A stretch of 23,648 bases of DNA from an uncultured Oscillospiraceae bacterium (GCA_934454435.1 CAKSGA010000025.1:1-23648), one strand, 5' to 3'. Counted from the stretch's first letter, positions 6,077-15,176 are shown. Numbers and translations: made by a program. The notes: generated from the letters alone by a model not told the origin.

Positions 6077-6685
6077 TCATGCGAAAAAAAGCTGCACATG
6101 GCTTTGAAGCTCATTCAAACATTCATGTTCTCGTTCCGGCTGGCGATCACAAACTCCGATAAGCGTCACTACCGGAGCCACATACATCACTGCAAGGGCG
6201 TTCGGATCCTCTGCGCAGATATCTCCGGAGGCAATCAGGGCACGGAAAATATCTGCATGGTAGTTCAGAATGCGTTCCACATATCGTTTTGAGTAGAGCG
6301 CCGCCAACTCCGGTGAACGGAATTGCTCAATGGTCATCATGTGACGAAATCGGCTGATAGTTTCGTTATGAAGAGAATACTCAAAAATCTGACGCACCTT
6401 TTCAAAAAGCGCATCTTCAGTGATCTCAGTAAAAATCGGAATATCTTTTTGCACATTCTGCACATGAATATTGATCTTATCTGTATCAGCCTCATACTGC
6501 GCTGCTGTAGATTCTACGATGGCGTCGAAAATCGACTGCTTGCTGGGGAAGTGGTTGTACAGTGATGGAGCCTTTATGCCTACCGCTTTTGCAATTTCGC
6601 CTACGCTGACGGAATCGTATCCCTGCTGGGAAAACAGCTCCAGAGCTTTATCCAAAATCCTCTGCTTTGTGTCCTCCTGTTTCAT
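6077..6685 (-). CDS. TetR/AcrR-family transcriptional regulator
   Basis: The 202-residue protein has the TetR N-terminal DNA-binding domain: MKQEDTKQRILDKALELFSQQGYDSVSVGEIAKAVGIKAPSLYNHFPSKQSIFDAIV, with the recognition helix at about 37-46 (KAPSLYNHFP). The C-terminal 140 residues form the usual helical ligand-binding and dimerisation part, which does not reveal the ligand. The gene stands alone between the tRNA-Pro flank and a chemoreceptor gene, with no adjacent efflux pump or enzyme, so the regulon is not evident. It has a consensus promoter and an 18-bp near-palindrome over the likely transcription start, which suggests autorepression. The start codon has a GTGCGGAAATG context with a GAGG about 9 bases upstream (TTAGTGAGG). 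Confidence 0.88.
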   Translation of the reverse strand: MKQEDTKQRILDKALELFSQQGYDSVSVGEIAKAVGIKAPSLYNHFPSKQSIFDAIVESTAAQYEADTDKINIHVQNVQKDIPIFTEITEDALFEKVRQIFEYSLHNETISRFRHMMTIEQFRSPELAALYSKRYVERILNYHADIFRALIASGDICAEDPNALAVMYVAPVVTLIGVCDRQPEREHECLNELQSHVQLFFA

Positions 6686-6697
6686 TTCCGCACCTCA

Positions 6698-6748
6698 CTA
6701 ACTAATATTCGTTAGATACATTATAATTGCATTTTTGCGAATTGTCAA
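6698..6748 (-). promoter_or_regulatory. tetR promoter and probable TetR operator
   Basis: Minus-strand TTGACA (6743-6748) and TATAAT (6720-6725) are exactly 17 bases apart, a full consensus. Just downstream, CTAACTAATATTCGTTAG (6698-6715) is an inverted repeat with only one unpaired position per half, placed where a TetR repressor would block initiation. Confidence 0.75.
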
Positions 6749-6838
6749 GAGGATCCTTTCACACTTAACTCTATTCAGCGTGCCCTTTCCTCTTTTGGGT
6801 AATGTTCGTTCTGGTTGCAAAAAGCAACTGGTAGTTTA

Positions 6839-6867
6839 TTGACAAATGCATCTTTTAGTGGTAAAAT
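6839..6867 (+). promoter_or_regulatory. Promoter of the chemoreceptor gene
   Basis: TTGACA (6839-6844) and TAAAAT (6862-6867) are separated by 17 bases, about 49 bases before ATG 6916. The promoter looks intact although the gene carries an internal stop. Confidence 0.7.
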
Positions 6868-6915
6868 AATGAAGTGTATATCATAATGCACGATAAATGA
6901 GAAGGGTTGGATTAT

Positions 6916-8409
6916 ATGAACGAAGATTTTTTTGAGAAAAATGAACAGGCGGTCAGCCGCCTGATGTGCCGTGTGCTTCTTGGAATAACTCTGGTTTTCC
7001 CGGTGTTTTTCCTGCTGTCGGCGCTGGGAATATTCAAGGTGACTATTGCTGAGCTCTGCGTGATAACTCCGTTTGGTGTGGTATGCACGGTTTCTCCGTT
7101 CGTGCTGTCTAAATTCGGCGTGCCTGCTAAGTTCATCAAGTACTACAGCGTTATCGCAGTTGCTGTTGTCATTGCGTTGATGGCGAGCAATGCTCACATC
7201 GGTATCTATATGACTTACCTGCTCGCCATGGCGCTTAGCTGCCTGTATTTTGACAAGAAGTTCACGGTCATGACTGCCATCATCGGTTTTGTGTGCCTGG
7301 TGGCTGCTGTTTATTTCAGGTCTGGTTCTGCTGACCTGGGCGACAGGTCCCGTATGAGCTGGTTCATCGCTTATACCCTCGGATATATAATGGAGTACGT
7401 TGCTATGTCAGCCGTGTTCATCGCCCTTGCAGGACGTTCCAGAAAAATGCTTGAGAACCTCCACAACTCCGAGAAGGTCAGAGATATCCTCAACGACTGC
7501 GGATCCGCTTCGGAACGCCTTTCCGGGCTTATCGTGAACCTCAGCCAGGCTATACAGAACTCCTCGGAAAACAACCGGCGCATCGAGAGCGAAGCAGCCA
7601 AGACCATGAGCGGCTGCACCAATACTCTGGAGCATGTCCGTTCCACGACGTCGGGTATTTCCGACATGGACAGGCTCATGGGCGAGGTCATCAGCTAGAC
7701 TGACAGCATGGCGCAGATCGCCGACGACTCCTATAAGATGAGCAGCAGCTACATTGAAACAATGGAGCACGCCGCTGCTTCCGTTGAGGAAATAGGAAAA
7801 TCCGGCGAGCTTATCCGTGACCGCATGAACAGTCTTACTGAGTGCGTCCGTGAGATCGCATGCTTCTCTGGAACTATAGAGAACATCGCCGAGCAGACTC
7901 ACATTCTTGCGCTGAACGCTTCGATAGAGGCCGCCCGTGCAGGGGAGTACGGCAGGGGCTTTGCGGTGGTCGCTTCTCAGGTAAGGACCCTTTCTGCGGG
8001 AAGCCGCAAGGCAGCTCAGAGTATTTCAGAGCAGATCGACCGCATGAACGACAGCATGAAACAAACCCGTGAAGCTGTTGACGGAAATGAAAAAAATGTC
8101 GCAGAGGGTATCTCAGGTATCGGCAGGGCAAAAAGCGAAGCCGCTGACATGCTGGAGCTCCAGAGCCGTTCCAACAAAACCGCTGTGGACACCAGGGAGA
8201 ATGTGCGTTCCAGCGCCGAATACCAGGCGAAGGTCGCACAGTCCGCTTCTGCGATGGAGGAGGTCGCAAACTCTTCCATAGAGCAGGTGGAGTCCATTCG
8301 CAGTGCAATAGAGCGCCAGAAGGAGCTTGTAAAGATGATGGAGGACGCCTTTGCGCAGGTTTCCGGTATCTCGGACGAACTTCTTGAAATAAGCCGCAGT
8401 GAGGTCTGA
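6916..8409 (+). pseudogene. Membrane methyl-accepting chemotaxis-type protein interrupted by an in-frame TAG
   Basis: One reading frame of 498 codons is broken only by TAG at 7696-7698 (codon 261). I start it at ATG 6916, with GAGAAGGG 9 bases upstream, rather than the TTG at 6907. Before the TAG are about six membrane segments (codons 20-175), with almost no sensor domain outside the membrane, then a helical coiled coil. After the TAG the frame continues at once with TDSMAQIADDSYKM and the chemoreceptor signalling tip ENIAEQTHILALNASIEAARAGEYGRGFAVVA (about 322-353), which binds CheA/CheW in this family. A CAG to TAG change would explain the break. The first part alone would be a membrane stub and the second has no clear start signal. 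Readthrough or a sequencing error is also possible. A terminator follows. Confidence 0.8.
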
Positions 8410-8420
8410 ATAAAATATGA

Positions 8421-8452
8421 CGCCCTTCCGATAATGGAAGGGCGCTTTTTTA
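8421..8452 (+). terminator. Intrinsic terminator after the chemoreceptor gene
   Basis: CGCCCTTCC (8421-8429) pairs with GGAAGGGCG (8436-8444) around a 6-base loop, followed by CTTTTTTA. It overlaps the end of the convergent GH2 gene. Confidence 0.85.
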
Positions 8453-11116
8453 TTTGCTGAGGTAATTCAGCAGGCTGAATGCAAACCACCTGACCTCCGG
8501 GCAATCGGATATTTCCCACAGGCGGGAGGTACAGCAGACTGCGCCCTCGCTGCGGTAGAGAATCCCAAGGCGGCTGTGACGCTCAGGGTTGTCTATCACC
8601 CAGACCTCGGGCTCGACCTTTGTTCCGCTGAGGTCTGCGCAGCGGCTGTGGGTGACGATATTGTACCACTGCGGCGTGGTGTAGCTTTCACAGGGGAACT
8701 TCGCCAGGAGCTCAGAATGGTCGTCGATCAGCAGACCCAGCGTGCCGGTCGGCACGGGCTTGCCCATGCTTTCGGAGATGCTCCGGAACATTCCGTAGCA
8801 CCAGAAATCCGTGCAGTATTCGCCCTGGAGGGAGCTTTCGTCCAGCAGGGGAATGCACAACGCACCCGTACGTTTCGCCTCTGAGATATCATTGGTAATG
8901 CTGATGCATCTGCCGTTGCAGGAGATCTCACGCTCGGTGATCCTTACATCAATGTCGGGGTAAATGTACAGCATGTAGTCGTTCTGGGTCTCGCCGCTGA
9001 CGGAGAGGTGCAGGTTCGCTCTGACAGGTCTGTCGCAGCCAACGCTGAATACAATGCTCTTCGCACGGCGAAGTCTGCCGTTTTCAGCGACTATCTCCGA
9101 CCTGCCGCTGTCGAGAATTTTTCCCTCAGCGGTGAGCTCCCAGTCGATACCCTCTGCTGAGAATCCCGGCTCGGTGCTTGAAACGAGCAGCCCGCATTCG
9201 ATATTCTCGGAAGCGCTCCATACGAACTTGTCCAGCTCCGCAAGAACAACTGTTTCATCGCAGAACTCACGCCACTTTCCGGGAGTAACAAGTCCCTTGG
9301 ACTTCATATGTGCATTGAGAATTCCCACCGTTGCAACGCCCTGACCGGGGAAATCCTGAATGTCCAGGAGCTGGAAGCCGCTCATCATGGAGCTTCGCAG
9401 TGCCGTTTCGATATCACGGCGGTAGCAGTCCACTGCGAGGGCGCCGGAAGCATTGAAGAAGTCCCTCCATTTGTGCAGCATTCCTGCTTCCTCAAGACTT
9501 TTCCTGTATGCTGCGTAGGCCTCGTGGCGTACCGGACCCGTGTAGTCGCTTATCTCGTCAAAATCCGGGAAAACCGCATACTGGCCGACTTCGTGAGAGA
9601 TGACCGGAACATGCACGGAGATGTTGTCCCAGCTTTCCGCCCTGACTTTCTTCATCTCGGTACCGTACTGTATCATGATCTCGCCGTTCTCGTCTATCAC
9701 CTGCGAGCCGCCCAGCGCCGCCGCTTCGTCTATCAGCGGGTCGTAGTTGTGCAGACTGTTCGGGCGGTCGGTCTGGATATGACCCTGCGGAGCGTCACAC
9801 ATGGCGTAGCTGCCACGTATCAGCCGGTCGTGGCCAAGCCGCACGCCGCTGAAGAAATCCTCCTGCTCCAGCACGCAGGGAACGAACTGGAAGTTGTTTG
9901 AGCCGCCGGCATAGAGCTTGTCGGGATAGTCTGACCTGTAACCGGCGATAAGCTCGTTCAGGCGATCCTTGCTGCCCCAGAGCTCGTTGCCCATGCTCAT
10001 CATCACGAAGCTCGGGTGGCTGCCGAATTCACGCAGCATGCGCTGTCCCTCTTCCCGCAGGAATTCGTGCTCTGCGCCGAATTCGTCCGGGATAGTTCCC
10101 CAGAAAGGAAGCTCCGGCTGGAGGTACAGACCGAGCTCGTCCGCCGCTTCAAATGCCGCCTCGGGAGGGCAGCAGGTGTGGTAGCGCACATGGTTTATGC
10201 CGTATTCGGCGAGGGTACCGAAGAATTTCAGCCAGCTTTCACGGTCAGTTGGCATGAAGCCGGTCCGGGGGAATACAAGCCCGTCGTGCTTGCCACGCAG
10301 GAAGATCTCCCTGCCGTTGACCAGCAGCGTGCGGTCGCTGTGAGAGAGCCGCCGTATCCCGACCTGCACCTGCCTTGTATCTCCGCCGCAGGTTATTTCC
10401 AGCGTGACGGTATCCGGCGTGTCGTCGCTCCATCTGGGGACGTCAGTGGAGAGGGAGATGTCGCATTCAAGCGGCTTGTCAGAGGTGAATTTCACGGAGC
10501 CTGCGCCGTATTCGTGCTCGCTGTCGTAAACGTGGAGCTCCATGGTGCCACACTTTTCGCCGAGTATTTCCGCCCGGACATGCAGCGTGCTGAAGTCCTC
10601 TGAAACATATGCGTAAACGCTGTCAGCAAAGGTATGGAACGCCCGGAGCTCTATCCTGCCGACAATGCCGTTCCAGTTTGTCTGGGTGTCCCGGGAGGTC
10701 AGGTGACCGCCGCCGGTGGGGTAATCTGTGTTGTCCACGCAGACTATCAGCTCATGTGTACCGGCGGGGGTGCCGGTGAGGTCGTAGCGGTGCGGCGTGC
10801 AGAGGGAGCAGTAGCTGCCGATCTCCTTGCCGTCAAGGTATACTGTGGTCTTTCGGGAACGCTCCAGGAAAAGCTGGAGGTGTTGCTCTGCCATTTCCGG
10901 GGAAATGACCATCGCGCGGCGGAACCATGCGAAGCCCTCGAATTTGTGCAGGTCGGTAAGGCAGCCGTATTCTGTTTCGGTGTTGAGCTTACCGAGCCCG
11001 GCGTTGGAAGTGGAGTTTGGCAGGGTGATCCTGTCGGGGTATTTTTCGGGCAGGGAAGCGGCCTTGCTTTCGTCAAGAAAGACCTCCCACTGTCCGCTCA
11101 GATCGTTGATAATCAT
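8450..11116 (-). CDS. Glycoside hydrolase family 2 enzyme (beta-glycosidase)
   Basis: The protein is 888 residues from ATG 11114-11116, chosen because AGGAGG lies 5 bases upstream. It has no signal peptide, so it is cytoplasmic. The N-terminal sugar-binding sandwich (about 5-160) has ITLPNSTSNAGLG, FEGFAWFRRAMVI, and GGHLTSRDTQTNWNGIVGRIEL. An immunoglobulin-like domain follows (about 165-255). The TIM barrel starts near 262 with LLVNGREIFLRGKHDG, GINHVRYHTCCPPEAAFEAADELGLYLQPELPFWG. The acid/base is Glu378 in MSMGNELWG and the likely nucleophile is Glu509 in ISHEVGQY. About 240 residues beyond the barrel form extra domains. Substrate cannot be read from sequence; beta-galactosides, mannosides, glucuronides and arabinosides all occur in GH2. 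It probably cleaves imported plant-wall oligosaccharides. It is a single-gene unit with its own promoter. Confidence 0.88.
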   Translation of the reverse strand: MIINDLSGQWEVFLDESKAASLPEKYPDRITLPNSTSNAGLGKLNTETEYGCLTDLHKFEGFAWFRRAMVISPEMAEQHLQLFLERSRKTTVYLDGKEIGSYCSLCTPHRYDLTGTPAGTHELIVCVDNTDYPTGGGHLTSRDTQTNWNGIVGRIELRAFHTFADSVYAYVSEDFSTLHVRAEILGEKCGTMELHVYDSEHEYGAGSVKFTSDKPLECDISLSTDVPRWSDDTPDTVTLEITCGGDTRQVQVGIRRLSHSDRTLLVNGREIFLRGKHDGLVFPRTGFMPTDRESWLKFFGTLAEYGINHVRYHTCCPPEAAFEAADELGLYLQPELPFWGTIPDEFGAEHEFLREEGQRMLREFGSHPSFVMMSMGNELWGSKDRLNELIAGYRSDYPDKLYAGGSNNFQFVPCVLEQEDFFSGVRLGHDRLIRGSYAMCDAPQGHIQTDRPNSLHNYDPLIDEAAALGGSQVIDENGEIMIQYGTEMKKVRAESWDNISVHVPVISHEVGQYAVFPDFDEISDYTGPVRHEAYAAYRKSLEEAGMLHKWRDFFNASGALAVDCYRRDIETALRSSMMSGFQLLDIQDFPGQGVATVGILNAHMKSKGLVTPGKWREFCDETVVLAELDKFVWSASENIECGLLVSSTEPGFSAEGIDWELTAEGKILDSGRSEIVAENGRLRRAKSIVFSVGCDRPVRANLHLSVSGETQNDYMLYIYPDIDVRITEREISCNGRCISITNDISEAKRTGALCIPLLDESSLQGEYCTDFWCYGMFRSISESMGKPVPTGTLGLLIDDHSELLAKFPCESYTTPQWYNIVTHSRCADLSGTKVEPEVWVIDNPERHSRLGILYRSEGAVCCTSRLWEISDCPEVRWFAFSLLNYLSK

Positions 11117-11144
11117 AGTGACCTCCTGTGGTTTTTCTATTGCT

Positions 11145-11173
11145 ATTATATAGGAAAAACCCGGGGAAATCAA
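11145..11173 (-). promoter_or_regulatory. Promoter of the GH2 gene
   Basis: Minus-strand TTGATT (11168-11173) and TATAAT (11145-11150) are 17 bases apart, 29 bases before the start codon. The 330-bp repeat element lies just upstream (right). Confidence 0.7.
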
Positions 11174-11190
11174 GAGGTTTTCCCGAATAA

Positions 11191-11220
11191 AATAAAAACC
11201 GGGCAGATAAATCCGCCCGG
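11191..11220 (-). terminator. Terminator hairpin, left copy with T-run
   Basis: CCGGGC (11199-11204) and GCCCGG (11215-11220) form a hairpin. On the minus strand it is followed by TTTTTATT, so this copy keeps the complete terminator of the exporter operon. The same 22-base hairpin, with one difference, recurs at 11551-11572. Confidence 0.8.
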
Positions 11221-11550
11221 CCAGACTGTCGAAAAACTAATCAAAAACTTGCGTAGCATATTGAAAGTTTTCGGTCCAGCCTCCAGTATACGCCTTGAAA
11301 ACGCTTCGCTTCCGGCGTATACTGCAAAAGGCTGGCAGGTCGAGGGCGGCGCCCTCGTCTGCCGTTAGGCACGCACTTCGTGCTTAGCCTTTGCAGACGG
11401 CGAAATCTCTTACGATTAAAAAGCGCTAAAGGGGTGTGGGCAGGGGGCAGACTAAGCCCAGCCACAGGCTGGGCGTGTCTGGTAAACTAAGAGTTTTCCC
11501 CCACTGTTTCTTTCAAACTTTCTGCCGTAATGACTTTTTCGACACGCTGA
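11221..11550. mobile_element. 330-bp gene-less element with inverted ends (MITE-like)
   Basis: The ends are imperfect inverted repeats: left CCAGACTGTCGAAAAA (11221-11236) and right, reversed, TCAGCGTGTCGAAAAA (11550-11535), 13 of 16 matching. It is flanked by 22-bp direct copies of a terminator hairpin (11199-11220 and 11551-11572, 21 of 22 identical), as expected of a target duplication. The inside has no gene but three strong hairpins: CCAGCCT/CAGTATACGCC with GGCGTATACTG/AGGCTGG (11276-11335), CGTCTGC/GCAGACG (11356-11399), and GCCCAGCC-ACA-GGCTGGGC (11456-11474). The GAGGGCGGCGCCCTC palindrome lies at 11342-11356. It would need a transposase supplied from elsewhere. Confidence 0.7.
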
Positions 11551-11572
11551 CCGGGCAGATAACTCCGCCCGG
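11551..11572 (-). terminator. Terminator hairpin, right copy lacking its T-run
   Basis: The same CCGGGC/GCCCGG hairpin as 11199-11220, lying 18 bases after the exporter stop codon. On the minus strand it now runs into the repeat element (TCAGCGTGTC), not a T-run, so it should stop transcription poorly. Confidence 0.6.
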
Positions 11573-11589
11573 CAATTACCATATTATGT

Positions 11590-13359
11590 TCAGACTGCGA
11601 ACTGGCTGTTGTACAGATTTGCGTAGAACCCATTCTGTGCAAGAAGCTGTTCATGGTTGCCCTGCTCGATGATATGACCGTCCTTCATGACGAGTATGAC
11701 ATCAGCCTCACGAATGGTGGAAAGGCGGTGTGCAACTATAAAGCTGGTCCTGCCTTTCATCATCTTGGCGAAGGAGTCCTGTATCTTTATCTCGGTACGG
11801 GTATCTATCGAGGAGGTAGCCTCGTCCAGAATGAGCATAGGCGGCAGGCAGAGCATGACACGTGTTATGCACAGAAGCTGCTTCTGACCCTGGGAAAGAC
11901 TGCCGCCGTCCTCACCGATGACCGTGTCGTAGCCCCGGGGCATTCTCTTGATGAAGCTGTGGGCGTGGGAAGCCTTTGCGGCTGCGATTATCTCTTCCTC
12001 GGTGGCGTCTGGCTTGCCCATGATGATGTTGTCACGGATAGTGCCGGATTTCAGCCAGGTTTCCTGGAGCACCATGCCGTAGCTTTCACGCAGGCTGCGG
12101 CGGGTCACGCTGCGGATATCGTTCCCCTCTACGTTTACGGAGCCGCCGTTTACGTCATAGAAGCGCATGAGCAGGTTGATGATGGTGGTTTTTCCGCAGC
12201 CGGTGGGTCCGACTATTGCTACACGCTGACCCGGCTTTACAGCAAGGCTGAGATCCTCTATCAGCTTCCTGTCAGGAACATAGGAGAAAGACACGTTGTC
12301 GAGCTTTACGCTGCCCTTTACGTCCATGAGGGTAACGGCGTCCGCCGGTTCGCTGACCTGGGGCTTTTCCTCGATGAGCTCAAACAGCCTTGAAGCGCAT
12401 GCGAGTGCGTTCTGGAGCTCGGTGATAACGCCGGAGATCTCGTTGAACGGCTTGGTGTACTGGTTCGCATAGGAAAGGCAGCATGCAAGCTGACCTACAC
12501 TGAACGCACCGCCGGTGGAAATGCTCATAAGGGCGCCGCACAGTGCAACTCCTGCATAAACCACGCTGTTGACAAATCTTGTGGAGGGGTTGCTGAGGGA
12601 GGAGAAGAACGTAGCTTTCAGGGAGTAATCCGCAAGGCGGTCGTTGATCCTGTCGAAGTCCTCCAGGGACTTTTCCTCATGGGAGAACGCCTGGACGACT
12701 TTCTGATTTCCGATCATCTCGTCAATGAAAGCAGTCTGCTGACCTCTGGTTTCGGTCTGTAAGCGGAACATTCGGTAGGTGCGGCTTGCGATGAACTTCG
12801 CCACGAAAAGCGACAGCGGAGTTGTAACGACTACCACCAGCGCTATGGGCCAGTTTATCGTGAACATGAAGATCAGCGCACCCACAATGGTCGCAACGCC
12901 GGTGAAAAGCTGCGTGAAGCCCATCAGCAGACCCTCGGAGAACTGGTCGGCGTCTGCGATGACACGGTTCACGATGTCGCCGTAAGGGTGTGAGTCGATG
13001 TAGCTCAGCGGGAGCACCTCAATGTGGCGGAAAGCCTCGTTCCGTACATCTCTTACAACATGGTAGGCTACACGGTTGTTTATAGCGTTCATCACCCACT
13101 GGATCATGGCTGTGATACCTATAATGACAGCGGTGGCTATGAGCTTTTCAGAAACCTTTGCGAAGTCCACGGCGCCCTTTCCGGTTATTTCGTCGATGGC
13201 GTCGCCGATAAGGACGGGAGCATACAGAGTCAGCGCAACGACTATGGCTGCGAGTATCATGGAAAGCACCATGAAGAACCCGTGCCTGCCGACGTATTTC
13301 AGTACCTTCTTCATCGTGCCCTTGGGAGCGGTCTGCCTTGTTTTCTTTGTGTTTGCCAT
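11590..13359 (-). CDS. ABC exporter half-transporter, subunit with canonical ATPase residues
   Basis: The 589-residue protein has an ABC exporter membrane domain (about 25-330, six helices) joined to an ATP-binding domain. Motifs: Walker A GPTGCGKTT (384-392), signature LSQGQ (488-492, where LSGGQ is usual), Walker B LILDEATSSID with the catalytic Glu513, and the H-loop FIVAHR (His544). The altered signature next to an intact Glu/His is the pattern of the 'catalytic' subunit in heterodimers such as BmrC/BmrD and TM287/288. The substrate is unknown; drugs, peptides or lipids are typical. Its ATG follows the TAA of the upstream half directly, with GGAGG inside the upstream gene. The operon terminator has been split by the 330-bp element. 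Confidence 0.92.
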   Translation of the reverse strand: MANTKKTRQTAPKGTMKKVLKYVGRHGFFMVLSMILAAIVVALTLYAPVLIGDAIDEITGKGAVDFAKVSEKLIATAVIIGITAMIQWVMNAINNRVAYHVVRDVRNEAFRHIEVLPLSYIDSHPYGDIVNRVIADADQFSEGLLMGFTQLFTGVATIVGALIFMFTINWPIALVVVVTTPLSLFVAKFIASRTYRMFRLQTETRGQQTAFIDEMIGNQKVVQAFSHEEKSLEDFDRINDRLADYSLKATFFSSLSNPSTRFVNSVVYAGVALCGALMSISTGGAFSVGQLACCLSYANQYTKPFNEISGVITELQNALACASRLFELIEEKPQVSEPADAVTLMDVKGSVKLDNVSFSYVPDRKLIEDLSLAVKPGQRVAIVGPTGCGKTTIINLLMRFYDVNGGSVNVEGNDIRSVTRRSLRESYGMVLQETWLKSGTIRDNIIMGKPDATEEEIIAAAKASHAHSFIKRMPRGYDTVIGEDGGSLSQGQKQLLCITRVMLCLPPMLILDEATSSIDTRTEIKIQDSFAKMMKGRTSFIVAHRLSTIREADVILVMKDGHIIEQGNHEQLLAQNGFYANLYNSQFAV

Positions 13360-15081
13360 TTATACCGCCTCCTTCTTGAACTGTGAATTGTAGATCTCGT
13401 TATATACCGGGCAGTTCTCAAGCAGCTCGTCATGCCTGCCTATGCCTGCTATCTTTCCATCGTCCAGCACGATTATCTTGTCGGCGTGCTGTATCGAGGA
13501 GGTCCTCTGGGAAACTATGAACACGGTCGGGTCGCTGTCCATCTCACGAATGGACTTTCTCAGTGCTGCGTCCGTTGCAAAGTCCAGTGCGGAGGCGCTG
13601 TCGTCCAGAATGAGTATCTCGGGCTTCCTTACCAGCGCCCTTGCGATGGTGAAGCGCTGCCGCTGACCTCCGGAGAGGTTCTTGCCGCCCTGTTCTATCT
13701 CGTAGTCCAGACCGCCCTTGCCAGCTATGACGTCGGCTGCCTGGGCTGTTTTTGCGGCTTCCATTATCTCCTCGTCGGTGGCGTCGGACTTGCCCCACTG
13801 CATGTTCTCACGGATAGAGCCCTTGAACAGCACCGCCTTCTGCGGAACAACGCCTATCTTCATGCGGAGCTCCTCCGGATCGAAGCTGTCGGCGTTCCTG
13901 CCGCCGATGAGCACTTCGCCGCCGGTGGCATCATAGAAGCGGGGTATCAGGTTCACGAGAGAGGACTTGCCGGAGCCCGTACCGCCGATTATCCCGACGG
14001 TTTCTCCACGCTTTACCGCAAAGCTCATGCCGGTCAGGGAGTCCTCGCCGGCGTTCGCATACTTCAGGGAAACATTGCGGAACTCAACGGCGTATTCCTC
14101 GCTGCCGTGGAGGCCCCTGTCATCGGAAACTGCCTGGGAGGAGTGTATCTCGAATATGGACTGTACACGGTTCCCACAGGCAACGGACTTTGTAAGGCTG
14201 ATGATGAGGTTCGCCAGCTTGATGAGCTCGACCAGTATCTGGGACATGTAGTTGTACAGCGCAACGACGTCGCCCTGGAGCAGTGTGCCGTTGTTTACCT
14301 GGTCAGCGCCGGTCTGAATGAGCCAGATTATTGCAAGGTTGATTATAACGTAGGTCAGCGGGTTCATCAGTGCGGAGATCCTGCCGACGAACTTCTGTGA
14401 AGAGGTGAGGTGTTCATTGTGCTGCGTAAAGGACTGTACCTCCTCGTCCTCCTTGCAGAAAGCACGGATAACACGCACGCCGGTGAGGTTCTCACGGGTT
14501 ATGCCGAGCACCTTGTCCAGCCTGGACTGCACTTTCTTGTAAAGCGGAATGCACCACAGCATTATTCCGAAAACAACTACGGAGAGCACCGGGATAGCCG
14601 CAACGAAGATAAGCGCCGCCTGGACGTTTATCGTGAACGCCATTATCATCGCACCGAACACAACGAAGGGCGAACGCAGCAGCAGGCGGAGAGTGAGGTT
14701 CACGCCGTTCTGTATCTGGTTCATATCGCTGGTCATTCTGGTGATTAGGGTGGAGGTACCGATGTTGTCTATCTCAGTCCAGGAAAGGGACTCGATGTGC
14801 TTGAAGAGTTCATGCTTTACCTTTGTGGAGAAGCCCACCGCAGCCTTTGCAGCAAAATACTGCGCAGTGATGGAGAATGCAAGTCCCACGATACCGAGCC
14901 CTACCAGCAGGCATACCATGCCAACAACATAGCCGGTGTCATTGTTTGCGATACCGTTGTCGATTATGCTTGCGATAATGAGGGGCACGAACAGCTCCAG
15001 CAGTGCTTCAAGCAGCTTGAAGAGCGGACCGAGCACACATTCTTTCTTGTAGCTTTTAATGTGTACAAGCAGTTTGAACAA
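13360..15081 (-). CDS. ABC exporter half-transporter, subunit with degenerate ATPase site
   Basis: The protein is 573 residues from TTG 15079-15081 (MFKLLVHIKSYKKECVLGP). I prefer this start to the upstream ATG because GGAAGG lies 8 bases before it. The membrane domain (about 15-310) is followed by the ATP-binding domain: Walker A GGTGSGKSS (366-374), canonical signature LSGGQ (469-473), but Walker B LILDDSASALD with Asp494 in place of the catalytic Glu and Gln525 in place of the H-loop His (FIVSQR). Those changes pair with the altered LSQGQ of the second subunit to make one inactive site in the heterodimer. It is first in the operon, and the divergent LysR gene suggests local control. Confidence 0.92.
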   Translation of the reverse strand: MFKLLVHIKSYKKECVLGPLFKLLEALLELFVPLIIASIIDNGIANNDTGYVVGMVCLLVGLGIVGLAFSITAQYFAAKAAVGFSTKVKHELFKHIESLSWTEIDNIGTSTLITRMTSDMNQIQNGVNLTLRLLLRSPFVVFGAMIMAFTINVQAALIFVAAIPVLSVVVFGIMLWCIPLYKKVQSRLDKVLGITRENLTGVRVIRAFCKEDEEVQSFTQHNEHLTSSQKFVGRISALMNPLTYVIINLAIIWLIQTGADQVNNGTLLQGDVVALYNYMSQILVELIKLANLIISLTKSVACGNRVQSIFEIHSSQAVSDDRGLHGSEEYAVEFRNVSLKYANAGEDSLTGMSFAVKRGETVGIIGGTGSGKSSLVNLIPRFYDATGGEVLIGGRNADSFDPEELRMKIGVVPQKAVLFKGSIRENMQWGKSDATDEEIMEAAKTAQAADVIAGKGGLDYEIEQGGKNLSGGQRQRFTIARALVRKPEILILDDSASALDFATDAALRKSIREMDSDPTVFIVSQRTSSIQHADKIIVLDDGKIAGIGRHDELLENCPVYNEIYNSQFKKEAV

Positions 15082-15176
15082 AATTATTACCTTCCTTTCG
15101 ATTATGTACTTGACAAAATACAATTAATAGTATATCATAAAAGAGAAATATTTGAAAGGTATAACCTGTAAAATAA

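Noticed and set aside
5807..6292. A plus-strand 161-residue gene crossing the tRNA remnant
   Set aside because: It runs through the tRNA 3' end and its terminator and then lies antisense to tetR; no family features.
6814..6828. Hairpin GTTGC-AAAAA-GCAAC upstream of the chemoreceptor promoter
   Set aside because: Short stem, no T-run and no nearby gene end; it may be chance.
7696..7698. TAG as pyrrolysine
   Set aside because: Pyrrolysine is known mainly from methylamine methyltransferases; nothing in this window (no pylT or pylS) supports it, and a chemoreceptor linker is an unlikely site.
13432..14400. Long plus-strand frame of 322 residues opposite the exporter genes
   Set aside because: It is antisense to a well-supported ABC transporter gene and reflects its codon bias; no recognisable domain.
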